From MVRV01 sp964646755 (GTDB lineage: Bacteria > Desulfobacterota > Syntrophia > Syntrophales > Smithellaceae): 64,000 nucleotides of DNA. The notes under the pieces are model-generated. The model saw only the letters and a list, made by a program, of their open reading frames with translations, made no database searches and had not been told where the DNA came from. Both the position numbers and the translations under genes were made by a program. Each line of letters begins with the position of its first letter. The first letter of the stretch is position 1. Shown in pieces: positions 43,276 to 53,164 of this stretch. Location of the stretch: positions 1-64,000 of the forward strand of contig CAZYIE010000013.1 of assembly GCA_964646755.1 (NCBI GenBank), in the 5' to 3' direction.

Positions 43276-44253
43276 CTAGTTTTCAGCAGGTGTCACTGAT
43301 TTAAAAAAACGCTGGGCGATTTCTTCCGCAACAGAATAAGGGTCGGCTTTTCGGCTTTTTATTTTTTTAACTAAGCTCTGGAGTTCGCCGCTTTCCTCCA
43401 AATGGTGCACTATCGGTTCTAAGATATTCGCCCGTAAGGCATCATTTATTTCCACGATTATTTTACGGTTGATCCGCTCGGCCATCCTGCCGCTGCTCTT
43501 CAGATACAGATAATGTTCCTCCAGTTTCTGCACCAGTTCTTCAATTTTTTGGGCAAAAGCATTTGGTTCGTAAACATTCCCCAACAGAACAACGGGCGGC
43601 CGCCAATCTTCCGGAAGGTTCGGTACGCAATTGAGCATCGACATCAATTCCGTTTGCAATTGCCTGGTACCTGCGCGATCAGCTTTATTGACGGCAAAGA
43701 CATCCGCAATTTCCATAATGCCTGCTTTCATTGTCTGCACTTCATCGCCCATGCCGGGTAACAGCACGACGATAACGCTGTGCGCATGATTAATGATGTC
43801 AATTTCCTGCTGGCCAATACCTACTGTTTCCACAATAATTATATTTTTACCCATGGCTTCCATAACGGAAATGGCTTCACCAACAGCATGGGATAGACCA
43901 CCCAGCGCACCGCGCGTTGCCAGTGACCGGACAAAAACACCCTCGTCCTCGGCATGGCGCAGCATCCGGACTCTATCGCCTAAAATTGCACCGCCGGAAA
44001 ACGGGCTGGTCGGATCAACTGCCAGTACTCCGACCGTTTTATCTCTCTTCCGCATCTCTGTAATCAGGGCATCAGTAATTGTGCTTTTGCCGGCGCCGGG
44101 TGAACCCGTTATGCCGATAATAAAAGACTTGCCGGTGTGGGGATAAAGTTTTTTAATTTGAGATTTCGCGGAAGGTATCTTGTCTTCGATATCCCGAATC
44201 AGCCGGGAAGCCGAGCGAACATCGCCCTGGCAGATTTTTTTGACCATTTCCAT
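43276..44253 (-). CDS. meaB: Methylmalonyl-CoA mutase-associated GTPase MeaB
   Basis: 325 aa. P-loop GITGSPGAGKSTITDAL (about residues 47-63), then VLAVDPTSPFSGGAILGDRVRM, VETVGIGQQEI and NKADRAGTRQ. MeaB/ArgK proteins gate adenosylcobalamin loading and protect the mutase. It lies 26 bp from the mutase small-subunit gene in the same direction. Confidence 0.95.
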   Translation of the reverse strand: MEMVKKICQGDVRSASRLIRDIEDKIPSAKSQIKKLYPHTGKSFIIGITGSPGAGKSTITDALITEMRKRDKTVGVLAVDPTSPFSGGAILGDRVRMLRHAEDEGVFVRSLATRGALGGLSHAVGEAISVMEAMGKNIIIVETVGIGQQEIDIINHAHSVIVVLLPGMGDEVQTMKAGIMEIADVFAVNKADRAGTRQLQTELMSMLNCVPNLPEDWRPPVVLLGNVYEPNAFAQKIEELVQKLEEHYLYLKSSGRMAERINRKIIVEINDALRANILEPIVHHLEESGELQSLVKKIKSRKADPYSVAEEIAQRFFKSVTPAEN

Positions 44254-44279
44254 AAAATATCGCCGATTATTGGTGAGAA

Positions 44280-44684
44280 TTAACCCCTGGGCTTAACGTT
44301 GGTTCTAATCCATTCAACAATGGAATCGAGTGCTGCGCCGGGAGTAAAGATTGCTTTTATGCCTGCTGCGTACAGAGCAGTGAAATCCTGTTCAGGGATA
44401 ATGCCGCCACCGATAACGGTAATATCCGCTGCGTCTTTTTCGCGCAGCAACTCCACAACACGCGGGAAAAGGGCGCGGTGTGCACCGGACAGGCAACTCA
44501 AACCAACCAGATCGACATCTTCCTGAATAGCCGCCGCAACGATTTGCTCCGGAGTCTGATGGCAGCCGGTGTAAATGACTTCGAAACCGGCATCCCTAAA
44601 ACATCGCGCCAGAATACGGGCGCCGCGATCATGTCCGTCTAGTCCCGGTTTGGCAACCATCACTCGTAATTTTCTGTCTGTCAT
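44280..44684 (-). CDS. Methylmalonyl-CoA mutase small (cobalamin-binding) subunit
   Basis: 134 aa. The B12 motif D-x-H-x-x-G appears as GLDGHDRGARI (about residues 15-25), with LVGLSCLSGAH and VIGGGIIPEQD. It is the separate C-terminal domain of a split mutase, pairing with the large subunit encoded upstream. Confidence 0.93.
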   Translation of the reverse strand: MTDRKLRVMVAKPGLDGHDRGARILARCFRDAGFEVIYTGCHQTPEQIVAAAIQEDVDLVGLSCLSGAHRALFPRVVELLREKDAADITVIGGGIIPEQDFTALYAAGIKAIFTPGAALDSIVEWIRTNVKPRG

Positions 44685-44756
44685 CTATTGACTCCTCAAA
44701 GGCAACTTCTCTTGATTAACCCCGCTTCGCTGCTCTCGCGGGACAAGTTCGACTTA

Positions 44757-44788
44757 CAGATATTACTGCGCTATACTTGTAATATCTG
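44757..44788. promoter_or_regulatory. Inverted repeat between mutase subunit genes
   Basis: CAGATATTAC (44757-44766) and GTAATATCTG (44779-44788) are perfect 10-bp arms with a 12-base loop, in the 111-bp gap between the large- and small-subunit genes. It could stabilise or partially terminate the transcript. Confidence 0.5.
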
Positions 44789-44795
44789 AGTCTCC

Positions 44796-46484
44796 CTAGT
44801 ACAACCCCGGATCACGATATTCTCCATACACTTCGCGATAAACATCACATATTTCCTGGAGCGTAACCAAATTTTTCACAGCCGAAATACAATACGGCAT
44901 TACGTTATCTCCCTTTCTACAGGCATTTTTAATATCATTAAGATTCTGCGAGACGGCACGATTATCACGCCTGCGGCGCACATCTTTGAGCCTTTTGATC
45001 TGTTCTTCTCCAACTTTTTCATCTATATCCACCAGAGGAATATCATGCTTGGCATCTGTTGCATATTTATTTACACCGACCATAATTTTTTCATTGGCAT
45101 CCAATTGCCTTTGAAATCGGTAGGCGGCTTCGGCAATTTCCATTTGTGGGAAACCATTTTCAATGGCGGCAATCATACCGCCCATTTCATCAATTTTGGA
45201 GATGTATTCCCACGCCTTTGCTTCGATTTCGTTAGTCAGGGATTCAATAAAATAAGAACCGGCCAGCGGATCAATAGTGTTGGCCACACCAGTTTCTTCG
45301 GCCAGAATCTGCTGTGTGCGCAGGGCGATTTCCACAGCGTGTTCCGACGGCAGACACAGAACCTCATCAAGCGAATTGGTATGCAGAGATTGTGTTCCGC
45401 CCAAAATTGCCGCCAGCGCTTCTGTTGTGGTACGGACAACATTGTTATAGGGCTGCTGCGCCGTCAGCGAGCATCCTGCTGTCTGAGTGTGAAAACGCAG
45501 CCACCACGAACGCGGATTTTTTGCTCCGAAACGTTCCTTCATGATTTTCGCCCACATCCGGCGAGCTGCGCGCATTTTGCAGATTTCTTCAAAAAAATCT
45601 ATGTGGGAGTTAAAGAAGAAAGACAGGCGCGGCGCGAAATCATCAACGTCCATTCCCTTGCGGCGGACAACATCTTCGACATATTCAATGCCGTCGCGCA
45701 GAGTAAAAGCCAGTTCCTGAATAGCTGTCGAACCGGCCTCGCGGATGTGATAACCGCTGATGCTGATTGTGTTCCATTGCGGAACATATTTTGTACCGAA
45801 TTCCACCGTATCGCTAATCAGCTTTACTGATGGCTCCGGAGGACACATAAATGTTTTTTGGGCGATAAATTCCTTGAGCAGGTCATTTTGAATTGTTCCG
45901 CCGATTTTATTCAGCGCCACTCCCTTAATATCGGCAGCGGCGCAATACATGGCAAAGAGAATTGTTGCCGGAGGATTGATGGTCATGGAAGTCGTAACCT
46001 GATCAATCGGAATGTCTTTCATCAGGGCAAGAAAATCTTCCAGCGTATCAATGGCCACGCCGCATTTACCAACTTCGCCCAGCGACTTAGGGGAATCGCT
46101 ATCGTAGCCCATCAGAGTCGGGTAATCGAACGCAGTGCTCAATCCGGTTTGTCCCTGTTTAAGCAGCATATGCCAGCGCTGGTTTGTATCTTGCGCGCTA
46201 CCCATGCCCGAAAACATGCGGAATGTCCAGTAACGTCCGCGATAGCCGGTAGCCTGATTGCCCCGCAAGTAGGGATATTCCCCCGGCACGCTGATATCAT
46301 CTGTAAAATTGGTATCTTGAATATCTTCCGGAGTATAGAGTCTTTTTATTTCCAGATCGGATACTGTCGAATAACGCCCTCTCTGATCAGCAATATCCGA
46401 AACAGCTTTTTGCACATCTTTATCCCATTTTTCAGTTAGTTTTAAAGATGCTTCCTGTGTTTCTTTTGTGAAATACAAAATCAA
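44796..46484 (-). CDS. Methylmalonyl-CoA mutase large subunit
   Basis: 562 aa, the length of split catalytic subunits. GLSTAFDYPTLMGYDSDSP, VTTSMTINPPA, ISISGYHIREAGST and RFHTQTAGCSLTAQQPYNN are family signatures for CoA and substrate binding. It interconverts succinyl-CoA and methylmalonyl-CoA. The first codon is TTG with GGGGGAA directly upstream; the TTG two codons later is a possible alternative. First gene of the mutase-meaB unit. Confidence 0.94.
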   Translation of the reverse strand: MILYFTKETQEASLKLTEKWDKDVQKAVSDIADQRGRYSTVSDLEIKRLYTPEDIQDTNFTDDISVPGEYPYLRGNQATGYRGRYWTFRMFSGMGSAQDTNQRWHMLLKQGQTGLSTAFDYPTLMGYDSDSPKSLGEVGKCGVAIDTLEDFLALMKDIPIDQVTTSMTINPPATILFAMYCAAADIKGVALNKIGGTIQNDLLKEFIAQKTFMCPPEPSVKLISDTVEFGTKYVPQWNTISISGYHIREAGSTAIQELAFTLRDGIEYVEDVVRRKGMDVDDFAPRLSFFFNSHIDFFEEICKMRAARRMWAKIMKERFGAKNPRSWWLRFHTQTAGCSLTAQQPYNNVVRTTTEALAAILGGTQSLHTNSLDEVLCLPSEHAVEIALRTQQILAEETGVANTIDPLAGSYFIESLTNEIEAKAWEYISKIDEMGGMIAAIENGFPQMEIAEAAYRFQRQLDANEKIMVGVNKYATDAKHDIPLVDIDEKVGEEQIKRLKDVRRRRDNRAVSQNLNDIKNACRKGDNVMPYCISAVKNLVTLQEICDVYREVYGEYRDPGLY

Positions 46485-46506
46485 TTCCCCCGGATATTTA
46501 AGTAAG

Positions 46507-46543
46507 AATTATCTAGCTCTTACCGTTAAGAGCTAGAATAATT
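46507..46543. promoter_or_regulatory. Candidate operator upstream of the mutase operon
   Basis: AATTATCTAGCTCTTA (46507-46522) and TAAGAGCTAGAATAATT (46527-46543) form a 16-bp stem with a single bulged A and a CCGT loop, starting 23 bp before the mutase start codon. An RNA hairpin in the 5' leader or a repressor site; no adjacent regulator gene identifies it. Confidence 0.5.
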
Positions 46544-46825
46544 ATGCTGATAGTTTTAACTCTGTCAAGGAATATTAAGAACAGCGTTAGGAGCAAATAG
46601 AAAAGTCCTATTTTGTACCTGGCAGGGACGATATATCATGTCCGGATGTGACATATTGCCCCTTGCACACTTTTGCTCCCCGGTGGTTCGTTTATATAAA
46701 GCAATACTGCAATAAATACGGTATTATGCAGGCATAATACCTGCTTGTTTTTCCTGGCATCGAAGTTGCTAGTGTAGTGCTTCGTTAATTCCTTTACACA
46801 GGTTAGGAACACAGTACTCCAGAAC

Positions 46826-46846
46826 AAGGGGTTGCAGCCCCTTTTT
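46826..46846 (+). terminator. Terminator-like hairpin
   Basis: AAGGGG-TTGCAG-CCCCTT followed by TTTCT, on the plus strand 78 bp before the dehydrogenase start. There is no plus-strand gene upstream for it to end, so it may be a leader structure or a repeat remnant. Confidence 0.35.
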
Positions 46847-46923
46847 CTAAACAGATTCAAAGAGTGCAGTACTAGCATGATTCATAAAAGAGTTCACATA
46901 GAAAAAGGAGGTAGGATTTTGCT

Positions 46924-48219
46924 ATGGATATGGAAACGATATCGATCGAAATAAAGGACAACAGGTTTCTGAAAGAACTTCTTACCGAAGAAGATAAAAT
47001 GTTGATCACGGTGATTCGAGAGTTTGTGGATGATGTCATAATACCCGCTCGCAGGGAAATGGAACAATCATCGCGCACTGATTTTAAATTGATCGAAAAC
47101 CTTCAGAGAAGGCTTCTTCCGCTCGGACTTCAGGGAGGGATGTTGCCGGAAGAGTACGGTGGAATGAACATGACAAGAGCGGTGATCTCCTGTCTTCTTT
47201 GTGAGGAATTAGGGCGGGGAGAGGCTTCTTTCATTGCCGCCACGGCTGCGGGAGCCTGGGCAATTCGTCCGGCCATATTCGCCGATAACAAGGAAGTTCT
47301 AAAAGAATTTGCTCCCAAGTTATTAGGGGATGATCTCTATATCAGTTGTCTTGCTATGACTGAGGCATCAGGTGGGTGCGATATCGAGAATTTGGATATG
47401 CATGGCCTTGGAATCAAGACCACCGCGCGACTTGACGGTAACGAGTGGGTTATCAATGGGGCTAAAGTATGGCCGACCAATTCGGGGATTGCCAATCTCT
47501 ACCTGGTAGTATGTACCACCAACCCGGCGCTTGGTGACGAGGGGATCGCACTCATTTATGTACCGGTTCCGACTGAGGGATTCAGCTTTGGAAGCTTCTC
47601 AGACAAGGCAGGATTTCGATGCAGCAGAGAAGGAGATTTCTATTTTGATAATGTGCGTGTTCCTAAACACTATCGTGCTGCCGGCCCCGGTAAGGATGCT
47701 GATCTTCTTCATGACATGTTAATTATGGGCCGCCTTTTCAGCGCTGGGCTGGCAACGGGTGTGGCGCAGGGTGCTTTCGATGAAGTGCTGAAGTTTACCA
47801 AAGACAGATTGGCGGCGGGTAAACCCATCAGACAGCATACCATCGCAGCCACAATGCTGGCTGACATTGCCATTGGAATTCAGGTAGGGAGAGATGCGTA
47901 TATGAGTGCCGCCTATATGTATGATCATCCCGAGATTTATGGGCCACGAGATTCAAAACAAATGCTTTCCAGGGCTTCCATAGCGAAAGTCTTTTGCGCT
48001 GATGCAGCGGTTGCGGCAACAAACAAAGCTATGGAACTTATGGGTTCCTATGGCTATGTGACCGATTACCATGTGGAGAAATACTGGCGTGATGTCAAAA
48101 TAATTCAATTGTGGGAAGGGGGAGCCCAGTTAGGCAGATTGGACGTCGCGCGAGGCATCTATGATTACGACCAATTTCACAGAAACATAATATACGACAG
48201 GCTTCATCAGAAAAAGTAG
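46924..48219 (+). CDS. Acyl-CoA dehydrogenase
   Basis: 431 aa. FAD/substrate motifs: CLAMTEASGGCDIENL, EWVINGAKVWPTNSGIANL, FRCSREGDFYFDNVRVP, and near the end LWEGGAQLGRLDVARG, where the glutamate is at the catalytic-base position of MCAD-type enzymes. AGGAGG precedes the start (an ATG two codons later is equally possible). It is alone on the plus strand next to an otherwise minus-strand acyl-CoA block. Oxidises an acyl-CoA to the 2-enoyl form with electron-transfer flavoprotein; the chain is unknown. Confidence 0.9.
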   Translation: MDMETISIEIKDNRFLKELLTEEDKMLITVIREFVDDVIIPARREMEQSSRTDFKLIENLQRRLLPLGLQGGMLPEEYGGMNMTRAVISCLLCEELGRGEASFIAATAAGAWAIRPAIFADNKEVLKEFAPKLLGDDLYISCLAMTEASGGCDIENLDMHGLGIKTTARLDGNEWVINGAKVWPTNSGIANLYLVVCTTNPALGDEGIALIYVPVPTEGFSFGSFSDKAGFRCSREGDFYFDNVRVPKHYRAAGPGKDADLLHDMLIMGRLFSAGLATGVAQGAFDEVLKFTKDRLAAGKPIRQHTIAATMLADIAIGIQVGRDAYMSAAYMYDHPEIYGPRDSKQMLSRASIAKVFCADAAVAATNKAMELMGSYGYVTDYHVEKYWRDVKIIQLWEGGAQLGRLDVARGIYDYDQFHRNIIYDRLHQKK

Positions 48220-48803
48220 AATGATATCGCATAAAATGAATATTATAAAATGTGTTCATTTAGATTGATATTGTTAGAGATTGTGTGCCGTATGAATATA
48301 AAAATACGGCACCACTATCCTTCCGAAGAATATACAAAGATGCTTAATACGAACCCTGGCAAGGGCATTTCCGTCTTTAAAGCCAAGCACCGACGAGACT
48401 TGAACGCTTCGGCCCCAATACGGTAACAGCAAAAAAACAAAGCCGCTGGTCTATATCCTGCTTGTGACCGCCTTTGTGACACTGCTTTTACAGGAATGGG
48501 TGGATTCCTCAGTCATCTTCTGCCCGCACTGACACATACTCGTAATCAGACAGATGCTTCTTTAGCAAACAGCGGAATGTTCCGCGTCGCGCGTCCTTCT
48601 CACAGGAGCGGATGCAGTATCTGGATCAGGAGGGACTGTTGTCTATAAGGCCAAGGACAGAAACACATGCAATGTCTTCTCCGTAATGGAGCGGCTAATT
48701 ACCCTGAATGTTTTATGTCTGTCCAGGAATGTTAAACCGCCCCTGAGGTCTGCTGTCACTAAAGGCGGCCTGCACTGACCATAAATCGGGCATCAATCCC
48801 TGT
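48220..48803. other. Gene-free stretch, possibly decayed sequence
   Basis: 584 bp with only short open frames. A segment around 48440-48530 reads KPLVYILLVTAFVTLLLQEW before a stop and could be a relic of a membrane protein, but I cannot assign it. Apart from the 48285-48312 hairpin nothing else is recognised. Confidence 0.4.
48285..48312 (+). terminator. Hairpin after acyl-CoA dehydrogenase gene
   Basis: GTGCCGTAT (48285-48293) and ATACGGCAC (48304-48312) are perfect 9-bp arms, 66 nt after the stop. No T-run follows, so termination efficiency is uncertain. Confidence 0.45.
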
Positions 48804-49616
48804 TTAATCTTTTCCACCCTTTTTAACAAACGGCGCAATCAGTGAGAAAAATTCACCGGAAAACACCATGATCGTCTGGTTGCGATTCTCCAGATTAATG
48901 GCCGCCTCCAGCGAAGGGGCGTCAATATTCTGATCAAGGGCGCGTTTCGTCAGTTTCAGGGGACCGATACCCTTGGCGATCATAGGCCGGGCATAGGAAA
49001 GAGCAGCCTCCAGGAGTGCTTCCTTCGCGACCATCTTATTAACCAGCCCCATCCGCTCTGCCTCCTCTCCTCTCACTTTTTGTCCTGTCAGGAGGATTTC
49101 CGACGACCGGGCAACACCGATAAGCCGGGGCAGAAGATATGACGTGCCCAATTCTCCACCGGTCAGACCGATATTGGCAAACGAGGCAACAAAAGATGCC
49201 TCCGGCGTGGCCACTCGGATATCACAGGCCAGAGCCAGGGAAAAACCACCGCCTGCCGCAACACCGTTAACAGCGGCAATGACGGGCTGTGGAATCCGCC
49301 TCAGTCCCAGAATCAGTGATGCATAACGCTCCTGAACAAGTCGCAGAAAGCTCTCCGGATCGGCAAAAGCCTCCGAGTCCTTGTGGGCAACCGCGTCATT
49401 CAAGTCCGCTCCGGCGCAGAAGCCCCGACCGCCACCGGTGATGATCAGTATCCTAATGGCGTCATCCTTGGAAAGGACGGCAAACAGATCTTTGAACTCA
49501 TCGAGCATCGCCACATTGATCGCATTGAGTTGTTCCGGCCGATTCAGGGTAACGAGCCCCACCTTGGGCTCGATTTCCGTGAAGATAAACGTTTGATACT
49601 TGCTCATATTGCCCAC
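48804..49616 (-). CDS. Enoyl-CoA hydratase/isomerase family protein
   Basis: 270 aa. Oxyanion-hole motifs GGGRGFCAGADLN (about residues 60-72) and NGVAAGGGFSLALACDIRVA; the catalytic-glutamate region IGLTGGELGTSYLLPRLIG retains a glutamate. Crotonase fold: hydrates or isomerises enoyl-CoA in beta-oxidation. Last gene of the minus-strand unit starting at 55030, one base after the ligase gene. Confidence 0.9.
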   Translation of the reverse strand: MGNMSKYQTFIFTEIEPKVGLVTLNRPEQLNAINVAMLDEFKDLFAVLSKDDAIRILIITGGGRGFCAGADLNDAVAHKDSEAFADPESFLRLVQERYASLILGLRRIPQPVIAAVNGVAAGGGFSLALACDIRVATPEASFVASFANIGLTGGELGTSYLLPRLIGVARSSEILLTGQKVRGEEAERMGLVNKMVAKEALLEAALSYARPMIAKGIGPLKLTKRALDQNIDAPSLEAAINLENRNQTIMVFSGEFFSLIAPFVKKGGKD

Positions 49617-49617
49617 C

Positions 49618-51297
49618 TCATGCCTTGCCCTGGTGTTTCTTTATCTCCTTATTCCGGAGCTCCCGTCGAAGAATTTTACCGACAACGCTCTTGGGTAGCT
49701 CGCTGATGAATTCTACGAACTTCGGCACCTTGTAAGCAGCCAGATGCTCCCGGCAGTAGCTGATCACCTCGTCCTCCGTCATCAACTCCCCTTCCCTCAA
49801 TACGACAAAGGCCTTGACAGTTTCTCCCCGATACGCATCGGGAATGCCAATGGCACAGGCCTCGATTATTTTTCCGTGATTAAAGAGGACCTCATCAATA
49901 TCCTTGGGATAGATGTTGTATCCCCCCGACACAATCACATCCTTTTTCCGATCAACGATGCGGAAGTACCCTTCTTCATCCATCACACCGATGTCGCCTG
50001 TATATAGCCAGCCTTCCCGGAGGGCAATTGCTGTTTCGCCGGCATTCTTGTAGTAACCGGACATCACCTGAGGACCTTTGATACAGATTTCTCCGGCCTC
50101 GCCGGGTTTGAGTTCCCTCTCTCCGGTTTCTACGTCAACGATCTTCAAATCAGTACTGGGTAGGGGCAAACCAACGGAACCGCTCTTCGGTTTCCCGCCC
50201 CACGGCGTCGCGGTAGCAAAGGCCACATTTTCGGTCATACCGTAGTTGTCGTAAACATCCTTACCGGTCAGTTTCTTCAAGCCCTGGACAGTATCCGCTG
50301 CAATCGGGGCAGCCCCGGTGAAAAAGCCCTTGATGAAGGAAAGATCCATTTTGCGGAATTCCGGGTTGGCGAGCAGGCCGACGAAGATGGAGGCTACGCC
50401 GGGTAGAAAATCCGGTTTGAATTTCTTCAGAGTTTCGATCAGAATGACCGGCTCCGGCCGCGGGATGATGGTCGACGTCCAACCGCTCCAGACGATAAGC
50501 TCCTGGCTCGCAATATAGCCTGCGGAATGAAAGATGGGATAGGTCCCCACGATGTGTGCCTCCCCGTCTTTCATGTCGGGAAGCCAGGCCCGGAAGATTT
50601 GCACGACGGACGAGAGATTCGCCTGGGTCAGCATGGCCCCTTTCGAAACGCCTGTTGTCCCACCCGTGTAAATCAGGGCGCCCAGATCGTCCCAGAGTGA
50701 GCTGTCCGGAACCGGCGTGGCGGGATATTTCCCGATCAGGTCCATAAATTCATGGACACCTTCCTGCGGCGCCACCTTCCGGTACATGGCCTTCTTCACG
50801 AATGGGTAGAGTTGCTTCTTCGGAAAGGGGAGATAGTCGTTGATGTGGCACGTGATGATCGTCTCGACACCAGTCTGAGCCTTTAAGGTAAGAGCACGGG
50901 GCAGCAGCAAATCCAGCGTGACAATGATCTTCGCATCGCAGTCGTTTAACTGGTACGCCAGTTCCTGCTCCGTGTAGAGGGGATTGTTCATCGCCGTTAC
51001 CGCCCCGAGCCGATGGACAGCATGATTGGCAATGATAAGCTGGGGCAGGTTGGGCAAGATCATTCCCACTTTATCCCCTGCCTTGACACCAAGGTCGATC
51101 AGGGCATTCGCGAAACGGTTCACCAGGTTATCCAGTTCGCGATAAGTGATCCGCCGGCCCATGAAGATAAAACCGGTGTGGTCGGGATACTTCTTCGCGG
51201 TCCGGATCAGAGCATCCCCTAAGGTGATCTGCTGAATTGTAATTTCAGGAGGCACCCCCGGGGCATACGATTTGTGCCATATTCTCTCAAAAGCCAT
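49618..51297 (-). CDS. Long-chain acyl-CoA ligase
   Basis: 559 aa. ANL motifs: IYTGGTTGVSKGAML (A3), YGMTENVAFATATP (A5), YTGDIGVMDEEGYF (A7), GGYNIYPKDIDE (A8) and LPKSVVGKILRREL (A10, with catalytic lysine). Complete in contrast to the ligase at 53-1516. Soluble enzyme activating a fatty acid to acyl-CoA. 43 bp downstream of a second ligase gene. Confidence 0.92.
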   Translation of the reverse strand: MAFERIWHKSYAPGVPPEITIQQITLGDALIRTAKKYPDHTGFIFMGRRITYRELDNLVNRFANALIDLGVKAGDKVGMILPNLPQLIIANHAVHRLGAVTAMNNPLYTEQELAYQLNDCDAKIIVTLDLLLPRALTLKAQTGVETIITCHINDYLPFPKKQLYPFVKKAMYRKVAPQEGVHEFMDLIGKYPATPVPDSSLWDDLGALIYTGGTTGVSKGAMLTQANLSSVVQIFRAWLPDMKDGEAHIVGTYPIFHSAGYIASQELIVWSGWTSTIIPRPEPVILIETLKKFKPDFLPGVASIFVGLLANPEFRKMDLSFIKGFFTGAAPIAADTVQGLKKLTGKDVYDNYGMTENVAFATATPWGGKPKSGSVGLPLPSTDLKIVDVETGERELKPGEAGEICIKGPQVMSGYYKNAGETAIALREGWLYTGDIGVMDEEGYFRIVDRKKDVIVSGGYNIYPKDIDEVLFNHGKIIEACAIGIPDAYRGETVKAFVVLREGELMTEDEVISYCREHLAAYKVPKFVEFISELPKSVVGKILRRELRNKEIKKHQGKA

Positions 51298-51340
51298 CTC
51301 ACAACCTCCTTGCAGGATTATTAATCCGCATCTCTGTCGT

Positions 51341-53005
51341 TTAATCGGCGTGCATGATTTTCCTCACTTCCCGTTTGAGCACCTTGCCCACGGCGCTCAG
51401 CGGCAGGGCATCCATGAATTGAATGATCTTCGGCACCTTGTATGGCGCAACCTTCTCCTTCATGAAGTCCGTAATTTTCTCACGCATCGCATCATCTCCC
51501 ACCCGTCCAGGCTTCAGAACAATCGCACTGGACACTATCTCCGATCCCGGCCGTTTCGGATCAGGCAGGCCAACAGTCGCCGCATTTTCGATGTCCGGAT
51601 GCTCGATCAGGACTTCGTCCACCACACGGGTGAAAACCTTAAAACCGGAAACGATGACCATGTCTTTCATCCGGTCCACGATGAAGAAATAGCCGTCATC
51701 GTCCATGACCGCCACGTCGCCCGTATAGATCCAGCCGTCCCGGAGAGTATGGGCCGTCTCCTCTGGCTTGTTGTGATAACCCATGGTGAATACCTGCGGC
51801 CCCCTGACCACCAATTCTCCCGGCTCGCCAATGGGCACTTCCATCCCCGTTCCCGGATCCAAGAGCTTAACCTCCGTATCGCTGATGGGCATGCCCACGG
51901 AGCCGAACTTCTTGAGGCCGTCGCGGGGCATTGCCACAATGATCGGACTGGTCTCCGTCATGCCGAAGACCTCGACCAGCTTGTTTTTTCCCACAAGTTC
52001 CTCGAATTCGCGGAAGTGTTCCGCGGGAAATGCGGAAGCGCCGCTTACAAAGAATTGAACACCGGATAAATCGAGGCTCCGGAACTCGGGCAGATTCATC
52101 AATTGGAGGAAAATGGTCGGCACATTCATAATTATAGTGGGCTTGTATTTGTCGATTGCTGATATTATGAAAGGCAAATCCCGCGGGTTGGGGATGGCAA
52201 CAAGCGTTGTACCCAACGCAAGGCTCCACATTACGACAAAATTCCCCGCCTGGTGGAACATCGGGAAGGCGGACAGACCGATGTGCCCCCCCATCTTGAT
52301 CTGAACCCAGTGCGTCATCTGCACAATTTGATGGACCATGTTGTTATTCGTCAGCAGCGCCCCCTTCGGCGGACCAGTCGTTCCGCCCGTGTACATCATC
52401 AGACAAGGGGCAGCCGGATCGATTTTCACATCCACCGGATCGGCCGGCATGGAGACGATGGCATCTTTGAAACTGATCGTCTCGATGCCGGGGATCGGGG
52501 TCACCGGAGTGGCAGGAATGTCTTGCGGCAAGTAATCAAATACGGAGGCGACTATGACAACCTTCACACCCGTCTCTCCAACTGCTTTCATGGCTACGGG
52601 GAAAAGAACGTCCGCAGTGACCAGGATTTTTGCCCCGGAGTCGTTCAATTGGTAGACCAGTTCCTCTGCGGTCAGGAGGGGACTTACACCAGTGAAGATG
52701 CATCCCACCTTCTGAATAGCGACGGCTCCGATATAGCTGGCGGGGATATTGGGCATATGGTACCCGACAACATCCCCGGGACGGCAACCTTTCTCGATCA
52801 GAAAACGGGCGAACTGATTAGACATCGCATCCAGTTCCCGATAAGTGATCGCCGTTCCCATATAGTGAACAGCCACCCTTTCAGGGACTTCCTGAAAAGC
52901 CTTCCGCAATACATCGGCATAGGCCATGTTGGGATATTCAATTTTCTCAGGCACCGCCTTGTCATAATGCTTCAACCAGGGCTTCGCCGTGTATACACTT
53001 TCCAT
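51341..53005 (-). CDS. Long-chain acyl-CoA ligase
   Basis: 554 aa. MMYTGGTTGPPKGALL (A3), VFGMTETSPIIVAMP (A5), YTGDVAVMDDDGYF (A7), SGFKVFTRVVDEVL (A8) and LPLSAVGKVLKREVR (A10). Paralogue of the downstream ligase; the two probably differ in chain specificity. 160 bp downstream of the large acyl-CoA dehydrogenase. Confidence 0.92.
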   Translation of the reverse strand: MESVYTAKPWLKHYDKAVPEKIEYPNMAYADVLRKAFQEVPERVAVHYMGTAITYRELDAMSNQFARFLIEKGCRPGDVVGYHMPNIPASYIGAVAIQKVGCIFTGVSPLLTAEELVYQLNDSGAKILVTADVLFPVAMKAVGETGVKVVIVASVFDYLPQDIPATPVTPIPGIETISFKDAIVSMPADPVDVKIDPAAPCLMMYTGGTTGPPKGALLTNNNMVHQIVQMTHWVQIKMGGHIGLSAFPMFHQAGNFVVMWSLALGTTLVAIPNPRDLPFIISAIDKYKPTIIMNVPTIFLQLMNLPEFRSLDLSGVQFFVSGASAFPAEHFREFEELVGKNKLVEVFGMTETSPIIVAMPRDGLKKFGSVGMPISDTEVKLLDPGTGMEVPIGEPGELVVRGPQVFTMGYHNKPEETAHTLRDGWIYTGDVAVMDDDGYFFIVDRMKDMVIVSGFKVFTRVVDEVLIEHPDIENAATVGLPDPKRPGSEIVSSAIVLKPGRVGDDAMREKITDFMKEKVAPYKVPKIIQFMDALPLSAVGKVLKREVRKIMHAD

Positions 53006-53164
53006 ATTATCCTCCTAAGTTTCCGTAATATTTGGGATCGATAAAGGTGAATGTCCTGTCACCCGCTTAACATTGTTCCGGCGACTTTCGAACTCCGCCG
53101 CTACCGATAAGGCTTTTGATGCCTGGGATAACGCTCTAACCTATAAGGAGAAAAAAATCATCCT

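Larger units (their letters stand above)
46485..46923. other. Divergent intergenic region, no supported gene
   Basis: 439 bp between the mutase operon (minus) and the acyl-CoA dehydrogenase gene (plus). It holds the inverted repeat 46507-46543 and the hairpin 46826-46846. An 80-codon open frame (46636-46878, minus) has no recognisable similarity and no good ribosome site. Confidence 0.5.

Noticed and set aside
46636..46878. 80-codon minus-strand frame in the mutase/dehydrogenase gap
   Set aside because: No recognisable domain or ribosome site, and it crosses the 46826-46846 hairpin.
46485..46923. Cobalamin riboswitch upstream of the mutase gene
   Set aside because: No B12-box-like sequence is visible and the leader is too short; only a simple stem is present.
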